Shown here one piece after another: positions 9,399 to 19,046 of a stretch of DNA of 47,034 nt. The position numbers and the translations under genes were made by a program. Each line of letters starts with the position of its first letter. Positions within the stretch are counted from its first letter, which is position 1. The notes beneath the pieces are model-generated. The model worked only from the letters and a program-made list of their open reading frames with translations. It searched no databases and was not told where the DNA came from. Origin of the DNA: Oscillospiraceae bacterium (GTDB lineage Bacteria > Bacillota > Clostridia > Oscillospirales > Oscillospiraceae); assembly GCA_031281195.1 (NCBI GenBank), contig JAITFS010000086.1, positions 1-47,034 of the forward strand, read 5' to 3'.

Positions 9399-10289
9399 CT
9401 AGTCAAAATAGTAATTATCAAAATCAGGCTCAATATATCTGCCTATTCGCTCTAAGAGTTGCGCTTTATTAACAGGTTTTATTATAAAGTCGTTTGCTCC
9501 TACTTTTATTGCTCTTTGAACTGCATCAGTTTTTGAGTTTCCTGTTAAGAATATTATTGGTACTGTAATACCCGCACCTCTTATATGCTCTGCAAGCTCA
9601 AAACCATCCATTTCAGGCATTTCAATATCTAAAATAAACAAATCAGGAATATTGTTTTTTAAGTAATTAAGGGTTTGCTTCCCGCCATTTATACAGGTTA
9701 TATTATATCCTGAATCTGCTAAAAAGGATTTGATTGTTGCAAGGAAAAAGCTGGTATCATCTACAGCAACAACATTATTTTTTCCTTTTGAATCATCCTT
9801 TACAACCTTGGTTGTAAATGTTGTTTTAGGTGGTGTAGCAGCAACAGGTGCAGCACTGGCTTTTTCAACCACAGCAGCTTCTGTCGGACTATCAAATACT
9901 TCTGCTTCCCCGTCACTTGGTTTGCTCTTGTATTCAAGCATTTGCAAATCAATAGATAAGGTTGCAACAGCTTTAATAATCTCGATAGCAAGCGCTTGTA
10001 ATTCGTCGTGTGCTGCTTCCTCAGCTTTTTCAAGAAAAGTTGAACATTTCTTAGCTAAATTAGCAGCATGAATCTTGTTCATCATTCCATGTATTGTTGT
10101 AACAGCATTCCTGAGTGTTTTTTGATCCTTTGACTTTAGAGCATCCTTAACACTTGTCTCCTGCTCAGGAAATTTCTCCGTAAAGTTATGAATTTCATCA
10201 GAGTATTTGTTAAATTGAGCATCCTCCATCTGGCAAATTAAAACAGTATCCAGCTCTTGAATTTCCATAAATTGATCTTTGTTAAACAT
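9399..10289 (-). CDS. HPt-like domain plus response-regulator receiver; no output domain
   Basis: N-terminal helical region with IHGMMNKIHAANLAKKC (divergent HPt motif); C-terminal REC VVAVDD...DLFILDIEMPEMDG...KPVNKAQLLERI. Confidence 0.8.
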   Translation of the reverse strand: MFNKDQFMEIQELDTVLICQMEDAQFNKYSDEIHNFTEKFPEQETSVKDALKSKDQKTLRNAVTTIHGMMNKIHAANLAKKCSTFLEKAEEAAHDELQALAIEIIKAVATLSIDLQMLEYKSKPSDGEAEVFDSPTEAAVVEKASAAPVAATPPKTTFTTKVVKDDSKGKNNVVAVDDTSFFLATIKSFLADSGYNITCINGGKQTLNYLKNNIPDLFILDIEMPEMDGFELAEHIRGAGITVPIIFLTGNSKTDAVQRAIKVGANDFIIKPVNKAQLLERIGRYIEPDFDNYYFD

Positions 10290-10312
10290 AATATTACCCC
10301 ACCTTACATATT

Positions 10313-13300
10313 TTAGTTCTTTATATTTTTATTTTTTATAGTCATTAATTCCTGTAACGCACTTTCGTATTCGTAATTATCAATTAAATCTGCTAATTTT
10401 TCCAAACCGTCAATTTTTTGAAACTCATCAACATAATCATTTGCACTAAAATCTCCGTCTCTGAGTAGTGGTTCAACCTTGCTAAATAATGTAACTAATG
10501 CATTAACTCCTATCGTTTCCCCTTTTGGTTTTTCTGCTAATGCTTCAATTAATAAGTATTCGTACTCTTTTAATGCCAGATTTAATTCTCTTTCAAATGT
10601 ACTTATTTGCTTTTTCGTATAAACATAAGGTTCCTTCATAAAAGCCTGCTCTAAAGAATATGCTGCTGCTCGCAATTCCTTTTTCCCTAAATATCCTGCA
10701 CTGCCCTTTACAGAATGTACAATCCTACGTGCGGTTAACATATCCTTTGAGTTAATTGCCAAGCATAGTTTTTCCCATGTTTTTTGATTTTCTTTAACAA
10801 AGGTTATTGTAGTTTTCTTTAGCATTTCATCAATTTTATCAGAGCGTTCCTGTTCGTTTTCTGATACATCAGCTATTTTTACTTTTTCTTTTGGTAAGTA
10901 CTTTTTAATAATATTACGTAGTATATCAGTGTCAATAGGTTTTGCAACATAATCATTAAATCCGTTTGCAAGAAACATATCCTGTGCACTTTTTAGTGTG
11001 TTGGCAGTCAGTGCAATAATTGGTAAATCCTTGTATTTGTCACCTTCAAGATTGCGAATAATTTTAACAGTTTCTACGCCGTCTATATCTGGCATCATGT
11101 GATCCATAAACACCATGTCATAATCATTTTTCTTTACTAAATCTATAGCCCGATAACCATTATCTGCTGTATCTGCAACTATATCCATTAGCTTTAACAG
11201 ACCGGCTGCAACCTTTAAGTTAAACTCATTATCATCAGTTACTAACACCTTGGCATCGGGTGCGCTTAGGGTTAATTCTGAGGTGTTTCTTTGTGTGGTA
11301 TTTGTATCACCGACATTTATAGGAATTTTTACAGTAACAGTAGAGCCAAACCCATAATCACTCTCGACAACAATTGTACCACCCATAAGCTCAACATACG
11401 ATTTGCTGATTGATAAACCAAGACCCATTCCGACAATATTTCTGTTTCTAACCTCATCAACCTGTTCGAAAGGATTAAATACAATCGCAAGTGAAGCTTT
11501 AGTAATACCGATGCCTGTATCTTCAACTTTAAATGTTATAAACTCCTCATCACATGTAACAGTAAGGCGTATAAATCCTTCATCAGTAAACTTCACAGCG
11601 TTACCGCATATATTTGTTAATATTTGTCTGATTCTTACATCATCACCATGAAGATAATCAGGTACATCACTTGCCATTTCAAGCTTAAACAAAAGATTTT
11701 TGTCAAAAGCAATATAAGTAAATACCGAGGAAATATTATCTATTAATTGATGTAGGCTATAATCCACAAGATTAAGCTCCATGCTTTTTGATTCAATCTT
11801 TGACATATCTAAAACATTATTAATTATATCAAGAAGCGAATGTGCAGATAAACTAATATCCTCGACAAAACGCATCTGCTGTGCTGTAAGATTATCATGC
11901 TCCAGAAGCTCAAGCATACCAATAATAGCGTTCATTGGAGTTTTGATTTCATGAGACATACTGGCTAAAAACTCAGATTTTGTGCGATTAGTCTCGCTTG
12001 CAACATTAATTGCGGATTTTAAGCGCTCATTTGCTATAACAAAATTATCGTGTTCAATTTTTACATCCTCTACCGACTTAACAATACAGTTTACTGGGAT
12101 ATTAACGCTAAGAGCTATCCTTCTTGCCATATCATAACAGGTTTCCGATCCGCAAGCATAACAATCAACACGCCTGGACTCAAAATCTACCTTACCTAAT
12201 AACATAAATGCATTTTCTATGCTTGCATCAGATATTTCAGGGATTATTACATTTATCGGCTCATATTCTCTTATAAAATCTGTTAAATCAAATCTTTTGT
12301 CATAATCCTTATAAAGCTTTTTAAAATATTCAACAGGTTGTTTTTCTGCGGCTGCTATTCGCATGTCATGCATTTTTTTATCTATATCAAAAATGTTTTG
12401 CCCTTCTGTACAAGCAGTTCCGATATTACAACCGTCAACGCAGTTAAGCACGTCATATATTACCGGTTTTTGATCGTCAGGTAGTTTTTTATAGTTATTT
12501 AATCTTTCATAAATACTGTAACCTTCACCTGTAGTAACATATATATTTTTACCTATTACATATTCGATGTTTTCCTTAAGTCCTCCGGGTGTCGGAAATA
12601 GTGAACCTAAGCTGCTTTCTTCATAATCATAAGGTGTTTCTTCATCAGGTAATTTAATGTTATTTTCTTCTAAATATTTAATAAGCTTTGCAAATGTTAC
12701 ATTATACTCAGCTATTCCTGTATCTGAATATTCATCAATCTTTGATACACATGGAGAAATCAAAGCAAATCTGTCTGTTGTGTTGTTATATTTCCTTTGA
12801 TAAATTGAGGTACATGCCATAGGGCTATGTATTGGTGATAAGTATTTAAGCAAATCATGTTGATAAATCTTGCAATATAAAACGATAGTTGGACAAGGTT
12901 GAGTTATTATAGGTGCAAAATTCGTTTTATTTAAGTACCTTGTGTGTGCCCATATACATATATCTGCTCCGGCAGAAACATCATAAATCTTGTTAACTCC
13001 CTGTTTTTTCAGATATGTAAATAATCTTTTGTACTCCGGCATATTTGTACGGATAGCAGGTGCAACAATTAACGAAATAGGAATACCGTTAGATAAATCT
13101 TCAAAGAAACGTTCTGTGTCATCCTCGTAATACCTCGCATTGTGGTGACATGCAGTAACACATCTTCCGCACAATATACATTTCTCATGATCTATTTCGA
13201 CTTTAATATCGTCAAAATCATCTTGAAATGTGATATTTGCAAGCTCCATTGGACATTCTCTGACACAGCGATTGCACCCTGTACACAGATTATTATTCGA

Positions 13301-13318
13301 TTTAATTATTTCTGTCAT
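10313..13318 (-). CDS. [FeFe]-hydrogenase-like sensor hybrid histidine kinase: 2x[4Fe-4S]-H-cluster domain-FeS motif-HisKA-HATPase_c-REC-HPt
   Basis: CTGCNRCVRECP and CILCGRCVTACHH; H-cluster-like motifs TQPCPTIV, SPCVSKIDE, NCVDGCNIGTAC; CYACGSETCYDMARRIA...NCI; H-box SEFLASMSHEIKTPMNAIIGM; GMGLGLS; REC MVFMDHMMPDIDG; HPt VHSVKGSAGYLG. Confidence 0.92.
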   Translation of the reverse strand: MTEIIKSNNNLCTGCNRCVRECPMELANITFQDDFDDIKVEIDHEKCILCGRCVTACHHNARYYEDDTERFFEDLSNGIPISLIVAPAIRTNMPEYKRLFTYLKKQGVNKIYDVSAGADICIWAHTRYLNKTNFAPIITQPCPTIVLYCKIYQHDLLKYLSPIHSPMACTSIYQRKYNNTTDRFALISPCVSKIDEYSDTGIAEYNVTFAKLIKYLEENNIKLPDEETPYDYEESSLGSLFPTPGGLKENIEYVIGKNIYVTTGEGYSIYERLNNYKKLPDDQKPVIYDVLNCVDGCNIGTACTEGQNIFDIDKKMHDMRIAAAEKQPVEYFKKLYKDYDKRFDLTDFIREYEPINVIIPEISDASIENAFMLLGKVDFESRRVDCYACGSETCYDMARRIALSVNIPVNCIVKSVEDVKIEHDNFVIANERLKSAINVASETNRTKSEFLASMSHEIKTPMNAIIGMLELLEHDNLTAQQMRFVEDISLSAHSLLDIINNVLDMSKIESKSMELNLVDYSLHQLIDNISSVFTYIAFDKNLLFKLEMASDVPDYLHGDDVRIRQILTNICGNAVKFTDEGFIRLTVTCDEEFITFKVEDTGIGITKASLAIVFNPFEQVDEVRNRNIVGMGLGLSISKSYVELMGGTIVVESDYGFGSTVTVKIPINVGDTNTTQRNTSELTLSAPDAKVLVTDDNEFNLKVAAGLLKLMDIVADTADNGYRAIDLVKKNDYDMVFMDHMMPDIDGVETVKIIRNLEGDKYKDLPIIALTANTLKSAQDMFLANGFNDYVAKPIDTDILRNIIKKYLPKEKVKIADVSENEQERSDKIDEMLKKTTITFVKENQKTWEKLCLAINSKDMLTARRIVHSVKGSAGYLGKKELRAAAYSLEQAFMKEPYVYTKKQISTFERELNLALKEYEYLLIEALAEKPKGETIGVNALVTLFSKVEPLLRDGDFSANDYVDEFQKIDGLEKLADLIDNYEYESALQELMTIKNKNIKN

Positions 13319-13347
13319 AAGTTAATAATCCATTCATTTTTTTATGA

Positions 13348-14259
13348 TTATAAATCTAGTGCACTAACAATTCTGTTTCTGCCTAGTTCTTTTGCTTTAT
13401 AAAGAGCGAGGTCTGCTTTTTCTATAAAATCCTTCATGGATGAATCTATATCCGGAACTATACTGTTTGCTCCAATACTGACAGTAACCTTTGTTATTGA
13501 TTCTTCATCAATTGGTATTTCCATAGCTTCAATGTTTAGCCGTATTCTTTCAGCTATTTCTGTTGCTCCGTCAATATTAGTAAACGGAAGCAGTACAACA
13601 AACTCTTCACCACCCCAACGTGCCGCAAAGTCTGATGCACGCAGAAGCGAATCGATAGCAGTTTCTGCAAATAGTTTAAGTGCTACATCTCCTTGCTGGT
13701 GGCCATAAGTATCATTGTAGATTTTGAACAGGTCTATGTCCATTATTAAGAAGCTGATAGGTTCTTTTTCTCGAATTGCTCTGCCCCATTCTGCTTCGAA
13801 TCTGTCTTCAAAACCACGTCTGTTAGCAATTTTTGTGAGTGGGTCAATTAAACCTATTCTCTCAATTGTACGCATCTGGTCAACAATTTTCATGTGTGTG
13901 TTTACTCTGGCTTTTACGATAGCATTGTTAAACGGTTTTGTGATGTAATCTACAGCACCCAGGAAGAAACCTCTTTGCTCGTCTTCTGTACTGGATAGTC
14001 CTGTTATGAAGATAACAGGGATATTTGCAGTTGCATTACTTGCTTTAAGAGCTGCAATAACTTCAAATCCGGTCATTTCCGGCATCATAACATCGAGTAG
14101 TATAAGGTCCGGTTTTTTCTCTCTGGCAAGCTCTAGTGTTCTTGCTCCGCTTTTTGATACAAGTATGTTGTAGTAAGGGGATAATATACCCGCAAGTATA
14201 TCAAGATTTGATTTTTCATCATCCGTTGTTAAAATTGTAAACTCTTTCTTTTCACTCAT
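13348..14259 (-). CDS. REC-GGDEF response regulator, diguanylate cyclase
   Basis: REC DLILLDVMMPEMTG...KPF; ARWGGEEFVVLL active site; RASD I-site motif (RxxD) five residues upstream of GGEEF. Confidence 0.95.
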   Translation of the reverse strand: MSEKKEFTILTTDDEKSNLDILAGILSPYYNILVSKSGARTLELAREKKPDLILLDVMMPEMTGFEVIAALKASNATANIPVIFITGLSSTEDEQRGFFLGAVDYITKPFNNAIVKARVNTHMKIVDQMRTIERIGLIDPLTKIANRRGFEDRFEAEWGRAIREKEPISFLIMDIDLFKIYNDTYGHQQGDVALKLFAETAIDSLLRASDFAARWGGEEFVVLLPFTNIDGATEIAERIRLNIEAMEIPIDEESITKVTVSIGANSIVPDIDSSMKDFIEKADLALYKAKELGRNRIVSALDL

Positions 14260-14289
14260 AACTATGATTTCCTTAACCTATTTTTTTAT

Positions 14290-17200
14290 TTATATGTTTT
14301 CAATATAATCATTAATAATTTCTGCTGCTTCAATAAAATCACTATGTAGTAGTTTTTCAGATATTTTACGGAGTAGTTCATTCACAGATTTTGATTTAAT
14401 TTTTTCTTTAAGCTCATTCATAACAATCTCTGCTTCTCTCTCGTCAAATTCTTCACAGTAATTCTTTATTTTAGTTAGCAGCTCTTTTAATAATTCATTA
14501 TCTACCTCTGTGCTGTCAGAATCATCATCGGCATCTCCGTCTTTTGGTGTTATTTTGTCAACATATTCCTGCAAAAATCTTAAGAAGCCCGGTGTTTCTT
14601 TTTTGATAATTTCTTCGTTTCTCTCACGGCCGATTTGCTCAAGCATTTTAGCTGTTGCAGATAATTCAGTGTTTCCAACATTAGCTAATGCACTTTTTAA
14701 TCCATGTGTGTGTATTATATAGTTTTGCATGGACTCAGCGCTGAGTGGAAAACCTCCATCCATGATTTCATTTAGTATTCCAAGTGATTTATTTGCATCT
14801 CTTAAGAATGACTCAAGAATTAATGGATTAGTATTCGGGCTGAAATCCTCTTCATCTAATTCAACTAGCTTTACTCCTGCTAATTCTCTGGCTTGCTCTA
14901 ATACCTCATCTGTTTGTTTATCACGTATTAACCTGTTTAAGATTGTATTCATACGGTGAACATCTATTGGTTTTGATATAAAATCATCAAACCCGTTATT
15001 TAAGAATATCTCAGCCTGACCTGCAACTGCGTTTGCTGTAAGAGCTACTATAGGCTCTTTATATCCAAACTCGCGTATAATCTTTGTTGCTTCCATTCCA
15101 TCCATTTCAGGCATCATGTGGTCCATAAATACGATATCAAATACATTTCCGTCTTTGATTCTATCAACTGCGGCAAATCCACTGCTTGCTGACTCAATTG
15201 TTAACCCGTATGGTTTTAATAGACCTCTTGCTACATATATATTTGTTTCAACATCGTCTACTATCAGCACCTTACCATAAGGCATATACTCACGTACTAT
15301 TTGAGAGCGCTTGAAATTAGCTCTGCTGGATGTCCGGAAGTTATGTAGATTATCTGCCATTTCTTTACCAATTAATTCATTACTTGCTTTTCCTTGCGGT
15401 ATACGAATTGTAAATACAGAACCTTCACCTTTTTCACTTGTAACACCGATTGTACCACCCATCATCTGGACTAAGTTTCTTGTAATATTAAGACCAAGCC
15501 CTGTTCCTTCTGTTGTACGGTTAGCTTCGGTATTAAAACGGGAGTATTCATCAAATAACTGTGCAACCTGTTCCTTACTCATTCCCTGTCCGGTATCAGT
15601 TACAATAACAACAAGAACTATCTCATTATAATTATCAGATTTTTCTCTGGTAATCGCTAGTGTGACACCACCTTCTTCTGTGTACTTAAAACCATTTGAT
15701 AATACATTGTTTAAAATCTGCTTTACACGAAGCTCATCACCAATAAGTGTTGTTGGCAGGTATTCATCAACAAAAAGTTCAAAATTGATTTTTTTACTGC
15801 CAATACGCATCATATTAAGCTGAACAGTATCACTTATCATACTAACTGTTTCATATTTAGTTATAAGAAGCTCAAACTTTCCTGCTTCAATTTTTGATAA
15901 ATCAAGAATGTCGTTTATAATATTAAGCAGCATTGTTCCTGATGAGAATATTCGTTCCAGTCCGGTTCGTACATCATCAGTGACATTTTCGTCCTGTAAA
16001 TAAATCTCTGTAATACCCAAAATTGCATTCATTGGTGTGCGAATCTCATGGCTCATCGTACTTAAAAATGCACTTTTTGCTTTGTTTGCTTGAGTTGCTT
16101 GATCTAACGCTTCTTCAATTTCGTTTTTCATTCGGATTTGTTCACGCAAGTCATATATATAACCAAGCCCTACAAATCCTTTTTTAGTTTTCATTCGTAC
16201 CATTGTAACTTCGACAGGCATTGGGCTTCCATCGGGTAATAAATGGAGCCAGTCAGTTGTAATTTTCTCACCTTGCATAACACGTCCAATGATTTTTAAA
16301 CATTTTTCTTGAGTTCTTTCGCCATCCGGTTGAAACTCCGGTGCATGTGCTTCAGAGCCGAAAAATGTCTCATAAAACTCTCTTGTAACTCCAAACATTT
16401 CGAGAACCTTATCATTACAATCTATATACTTAAAGTTTTCATCAAATATTGTAAGTCCAACAGGTGCATTATTAAACATGGTTTCAATTTCTTCCTGCAT
16501 CTGTTTTTGCTCACGCAAATCGCGTGTGTACCCTGCAACAATATATTTATCATGGTATTTTACACGTACCAATGTGATTTCACACGGGATTGGCTCACCA
16601 TTAAGCAAGCAGTGCATCCATTGCTCCCGAACATATCCATCATCAAAAGCAGCTTGAATTATTTTCTTGGTTTTTGTATACGAAAACTCTCCATCAGGTT
16701 GTTTTTGTGGTGATAAATCACTAAATCTATCAAGGAACTCTTGTTTATCTGATAATTGGAACATCGAGATACATTCTTCACTTACTGATAAACATCTAAT
16801 ATCCTCATCCCACATTGTAATAACATACGGACTGGCATCAAATATCTGCTGTATACGTTCATCTTCTTCTCTTTGAATCTGCATTGTTTTAAGATAAAGA
16901 TTTTGCTCCTGATTGGCGGTGTCTGCTTTTATCTTTGCAAATTCAATACGTATCAAAACAATCATTAGTATAACTGCCAGAGTTGCACCTATAATACTGA
17001 TGATTATTACCATCTCATACAGTTCTCTAAAGTATTCATGCTCAGGGATTACTATGATTAAGTGCCAGCCGTTTTCAAGCTGTCTGCTAAATAAAAATGA
17101 TCTGACACCAAGATGATTGTCTACAATCTGATAGGTTTCATCTGAGTCTTCTTTTATAACTCCATAGAATAATTCTTCTTGGAACTCATTTATATCATCA

Positions 17201-17910
17201 CTGTCAATTATATTTTCACCACGTATTGAATCATCAGGATGTATTAATATAGTAAAGTTTTCATCAACTAAAAAACCATAACCATTTTGAGTAATGCTTC
17301 TGTTTACAACTAAGTCTCTTAAGTATCTTATTTGAAAGTTAATGCATATTATTGCTGAAGGCTCACCATTAGTATCAAAAATTAAACGTGCATAAGCAAT
17401 CTCCAATAATCTTGTATCAGTCGCAATATATGGAGTTGTGATTACAACTTCACCATTTGCTTCCATAGCCGCTTCAAACCACGGGCGTCTTGTTGGTCTG
17501 TATCCGGGTCCGGGTTCCCACCCTGCACCATCGTGAAATACACCTTCCTTAACAAAATAACCATATACACTATGGAAGTTTAATACATTAATACTTTGTC
17601 TAAACTCAAGTGAGGATGCTAATGACATAAATCCTGTCATTTCTTCGAGACTTGCTCCCTGGTTATACATATATTCTATTTCATTGGAAATAAAGCTCAA
17701 AACGGTTTTTGGTTCGTTGAGCAGATTAGTAACTATGGTTGCAGTGTCATTCATGGTGTTGTTAGTGTTATCAAGATTTTTTTCTGTCAAAATGCTATAT
17801 ACAAAAAAACTACTAGCTACAACCATTACTACAAATGAGATTAATACAAGTAGTAATTTTGAGATTAGTGATTTTCTAAATAACCCTTGACGTGAAAAAA
17901 AATTAGTCAC
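14290..17910 (-). CDS. Membrane hybrid histidine kinase: dCache-PAS-PAS-HisKA-HATPase_c-REC-HPt
   Basis: N-terminal TM, periplasmic Cache-like region (RPWFEAAMEANGEVVITTPYIATDTRLLEIAYARLI), second TM, two QPDG-type PAS domains, H-box SAFLSTMSHEIRTPMNAILGI, REC IVFMDHMMPEMDG, HPt HTHGLKSALANVGNTELS. Confidence 0.93.
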   Translation of the reverse strand: MTNFFSRQGLFRKSLISKLLLVLISFVVMVVASSFFVYSILTEKNLDNTNNTMNDTATIVTNLLNEPKTVLSFISNEIEYMYNQGASLEEMTGFMSLASSLEFRQSINVLNFHSVYGYFVKEGVFHDGAGWEPGPGYRPTRRPWFEAAMEANGEVVITTPYIATDTRLLEIAYARLIFDTNGEPSAIICINFQIRYLRDLVVNRSITQNGYGFLVDENFTILIHPDDSIRGENIIDSDDINEFQEELFYGVIKEDSDETYQIVDNHLGVRSFLFSRQLENGWHLIIVIPEHEYFRELYEMVIIISIIGATLAVILMIVLIRIEFAKIKADTANQEQNLYLKTMQIQREEDERIQQIFDASPYVITMWDEDIRCLSVSEECISMFQLSDKQEFLDRFSDLSPQKQPDGEFSYTKTKKIIQAAFDDGYVREQWMHCLLNGEPIPCEITLVRVKYHDKYIVAGYTRDLREQKQMQEEIETMFNNAPVGLTIFDENFKYIDCNDKVLEMFGVTREFYETFFGSEAHAPEFQPDGERTQEKCLKIIGRVMQGEKITTDWLHLLPDGSPMPVEVTMVRMKTKKGFVGLGYIYDLREQIRMKNEIEEALDQATQANKAKSAFLSTMSHEIRTPMNAILGITEIYLQDENVTDDVRTGLERIFSSGTMLLNIINDILDLSKIEAGKFELLITKYETVSMISDTVQLNMMRIGSKKINFELFVDEYLPTTLIGDELRVKQILNNVLSNGFKYTEEGGVTLAITREKSDNYNEIVLVVIVTDTGQGMSKEQVAQLFDEYSRFNTEANRTTEGTGLGLNITRNLVQMMGGTIGVTSEKGEGSVFTIRIPQGKASNELIGKEMADNLHNFRTSSRANFKRSQIVREYMPYGKVLIVDDVETNIYVARGLLKPYGLTIESASSGFAAVDRIKDGNVFDIVFMDHMMPEMDGMEATKIIREFGYKEPIVALTANAVAGQAEIFLNNGFDDFISKPIDVHRMNTILNRLIRDKQTDEVLEQARELAGVKLVELDEEDFSPNTNPLILESFLRDANKSLGILNEIMDGGFPLSAESMQNYIIHTHGLKSALANVGNTELSATAKMLEQIGRERNEEIIKKETPGFLRFLQEYVDKITPKDGDADDDSDSTEVDNELLKELLTKIKNYCEEFDEREAEIVMNELKEKIKSKSVNELLRKISEKLLHSDFIEAAEIINDYIENI

Positions 17911-17970
17911 CCCTACACCTTCTTTTATAAGTGGTTGAAAAGTCTAAATATATTTACTATTTATACTAAA

Positions 17971-19017
17971 CTAAGCTATTTGGTTTTTGATTTCAGCAAA
18001 TTTCTCTCTTGCTTTATAAAATACTTCTGCTATATTCGGGTCAAATTGTGTGCCGGCGTTTTCCATAATTATACTGACAGCAACTTCTTCGGAGAACGCT
18101 TTTTTGTACGGGCGTTCGGACACAAGTGCATCATAAACATCAACTATAGCCATAATCCTGCCATGCAAAGGAATGTCTGTTCCTGCTAGCCCTCGTGGAT
18201 ATCCTTTTCCATCCCAACGCTCATGGTGTGAACCTGCAAATAGTTTTGCACTATTAAGAAACTCCACATCGTCTGTACGTGCCGCTATTTGGTTTATTGC
18301 TTCTTCACCCGCAGTGGTATGGTTTTTCATAATAGCAAACTCATCATCAGTTAGCTTACCCGGTTTATTAAGAATTACGTCAGAAATAGCAATTTTACCA
18401 ACGTCGTGCAGCCTTGCTGATGAGATAACTAAATCATTGTTAATAAAAGCAAGTTCATCAACATATACATTGTTTTCTTCCATTGTATCCATTAATACTT
18501 TTAGATATGTGGAGGTACGCTCAATATGTCCGCCTGTACTTTCATCTCTGTTTTCAACTAAATCTGCAAATCCGAATATAACAGCATTTTTTAGTTTTTC
18601 TAAGTTTTCAGTTTTTTGTTGAAGCTGTGCAGTACGTTCACGGATAATCTCGTCGATATCCAGATGCGTTTTAATACGGTTTAACATAACAGGCTCTGAG
18701 AATGGTTTTGTTATAAAGTCTACAACTCCCATCTGGAAGCCGTTTACTTCTGTTTCAATGTCTGATAGTCCGGTAAGGAAAATTACCGGTATTTCAGCGT
18801 ACTCTTCAGTGCTTTTTAAAGTTTTTAACGCAGCAAATCCATCAATTTCAGGCATAACAATGTCCAGTAGTATCAAATCCGGCCTAATGTTTGGAAGCAA
18901 GGAAAACATTTTTTCTGCTGATGGAAATGTCATGACCCGATAATCCTCTTGCAATGCTCGTTTTGCCATCATTAGATTAGTATCGCTGTCATCTACTACG
19001 AATATAATTTTCTTCAT
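17971..19017 (-). CDS. REC-HD-GYP response regulator, probable c-di-GMP phosphodiesterase
   Basis: REC DLILLDIVMPEIDG; ARLHDVGKIAI; HHERWDGKGYPRGL; MAIVDVYDALVSERPYK. Confidence 0.95.
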   Translation of the reverse strand: MKKIIFVVDDSDTNLMMAKRALQEDYRVMTFPSAEKMFSLLPNIRPDLILLDIVMPEIDGFAALKTLKSTEEYAEIPVIFLTGLSDIETEVNGFQMGVVDFITKPFSEPVMLNRIKTHLDIDEIIRERTAQLQQKTENLEKLKNAVIFGFADLVENRDESTGGHIERTSTYLKVLMDTMEENNVYVDELAFINNDLVISSARLHDVGKIAISDVILNKPGKLTDDEFAIMKNHTTAGEEAINQIAARTDDVEFLNSAKLFAGSHHERWDGKGYPRGLAGTDIPLHGRIMAIVDVYDALVSERPYKKAFSEEVAVSIIMENAGTQFDPNIAEVFYKAREKFAEIKNQIA

Positions 19018-19046
19018 AATTGCACCTCTTTATTAGTACCGCATTT

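Noticed and set aside
10313-13318. Bulk catalytic [FeFe] hydrogenase
   Set aside because: Proton-relay Cys position is Pro, the L3 motif is atypical, and it is fused to a kinase; a sensory role fits better.
16309-16713. 134-aa antisense ORF inside the dCache kinase (and similar antisense ORFs at 7699-8088, 226-543, 46218-46679, 32302-32739)
   Set aside because: Opposite strand of well-supported coding sequence, unusual Cys/Ile/Phe- or Ser-rich composition, no convincing product.
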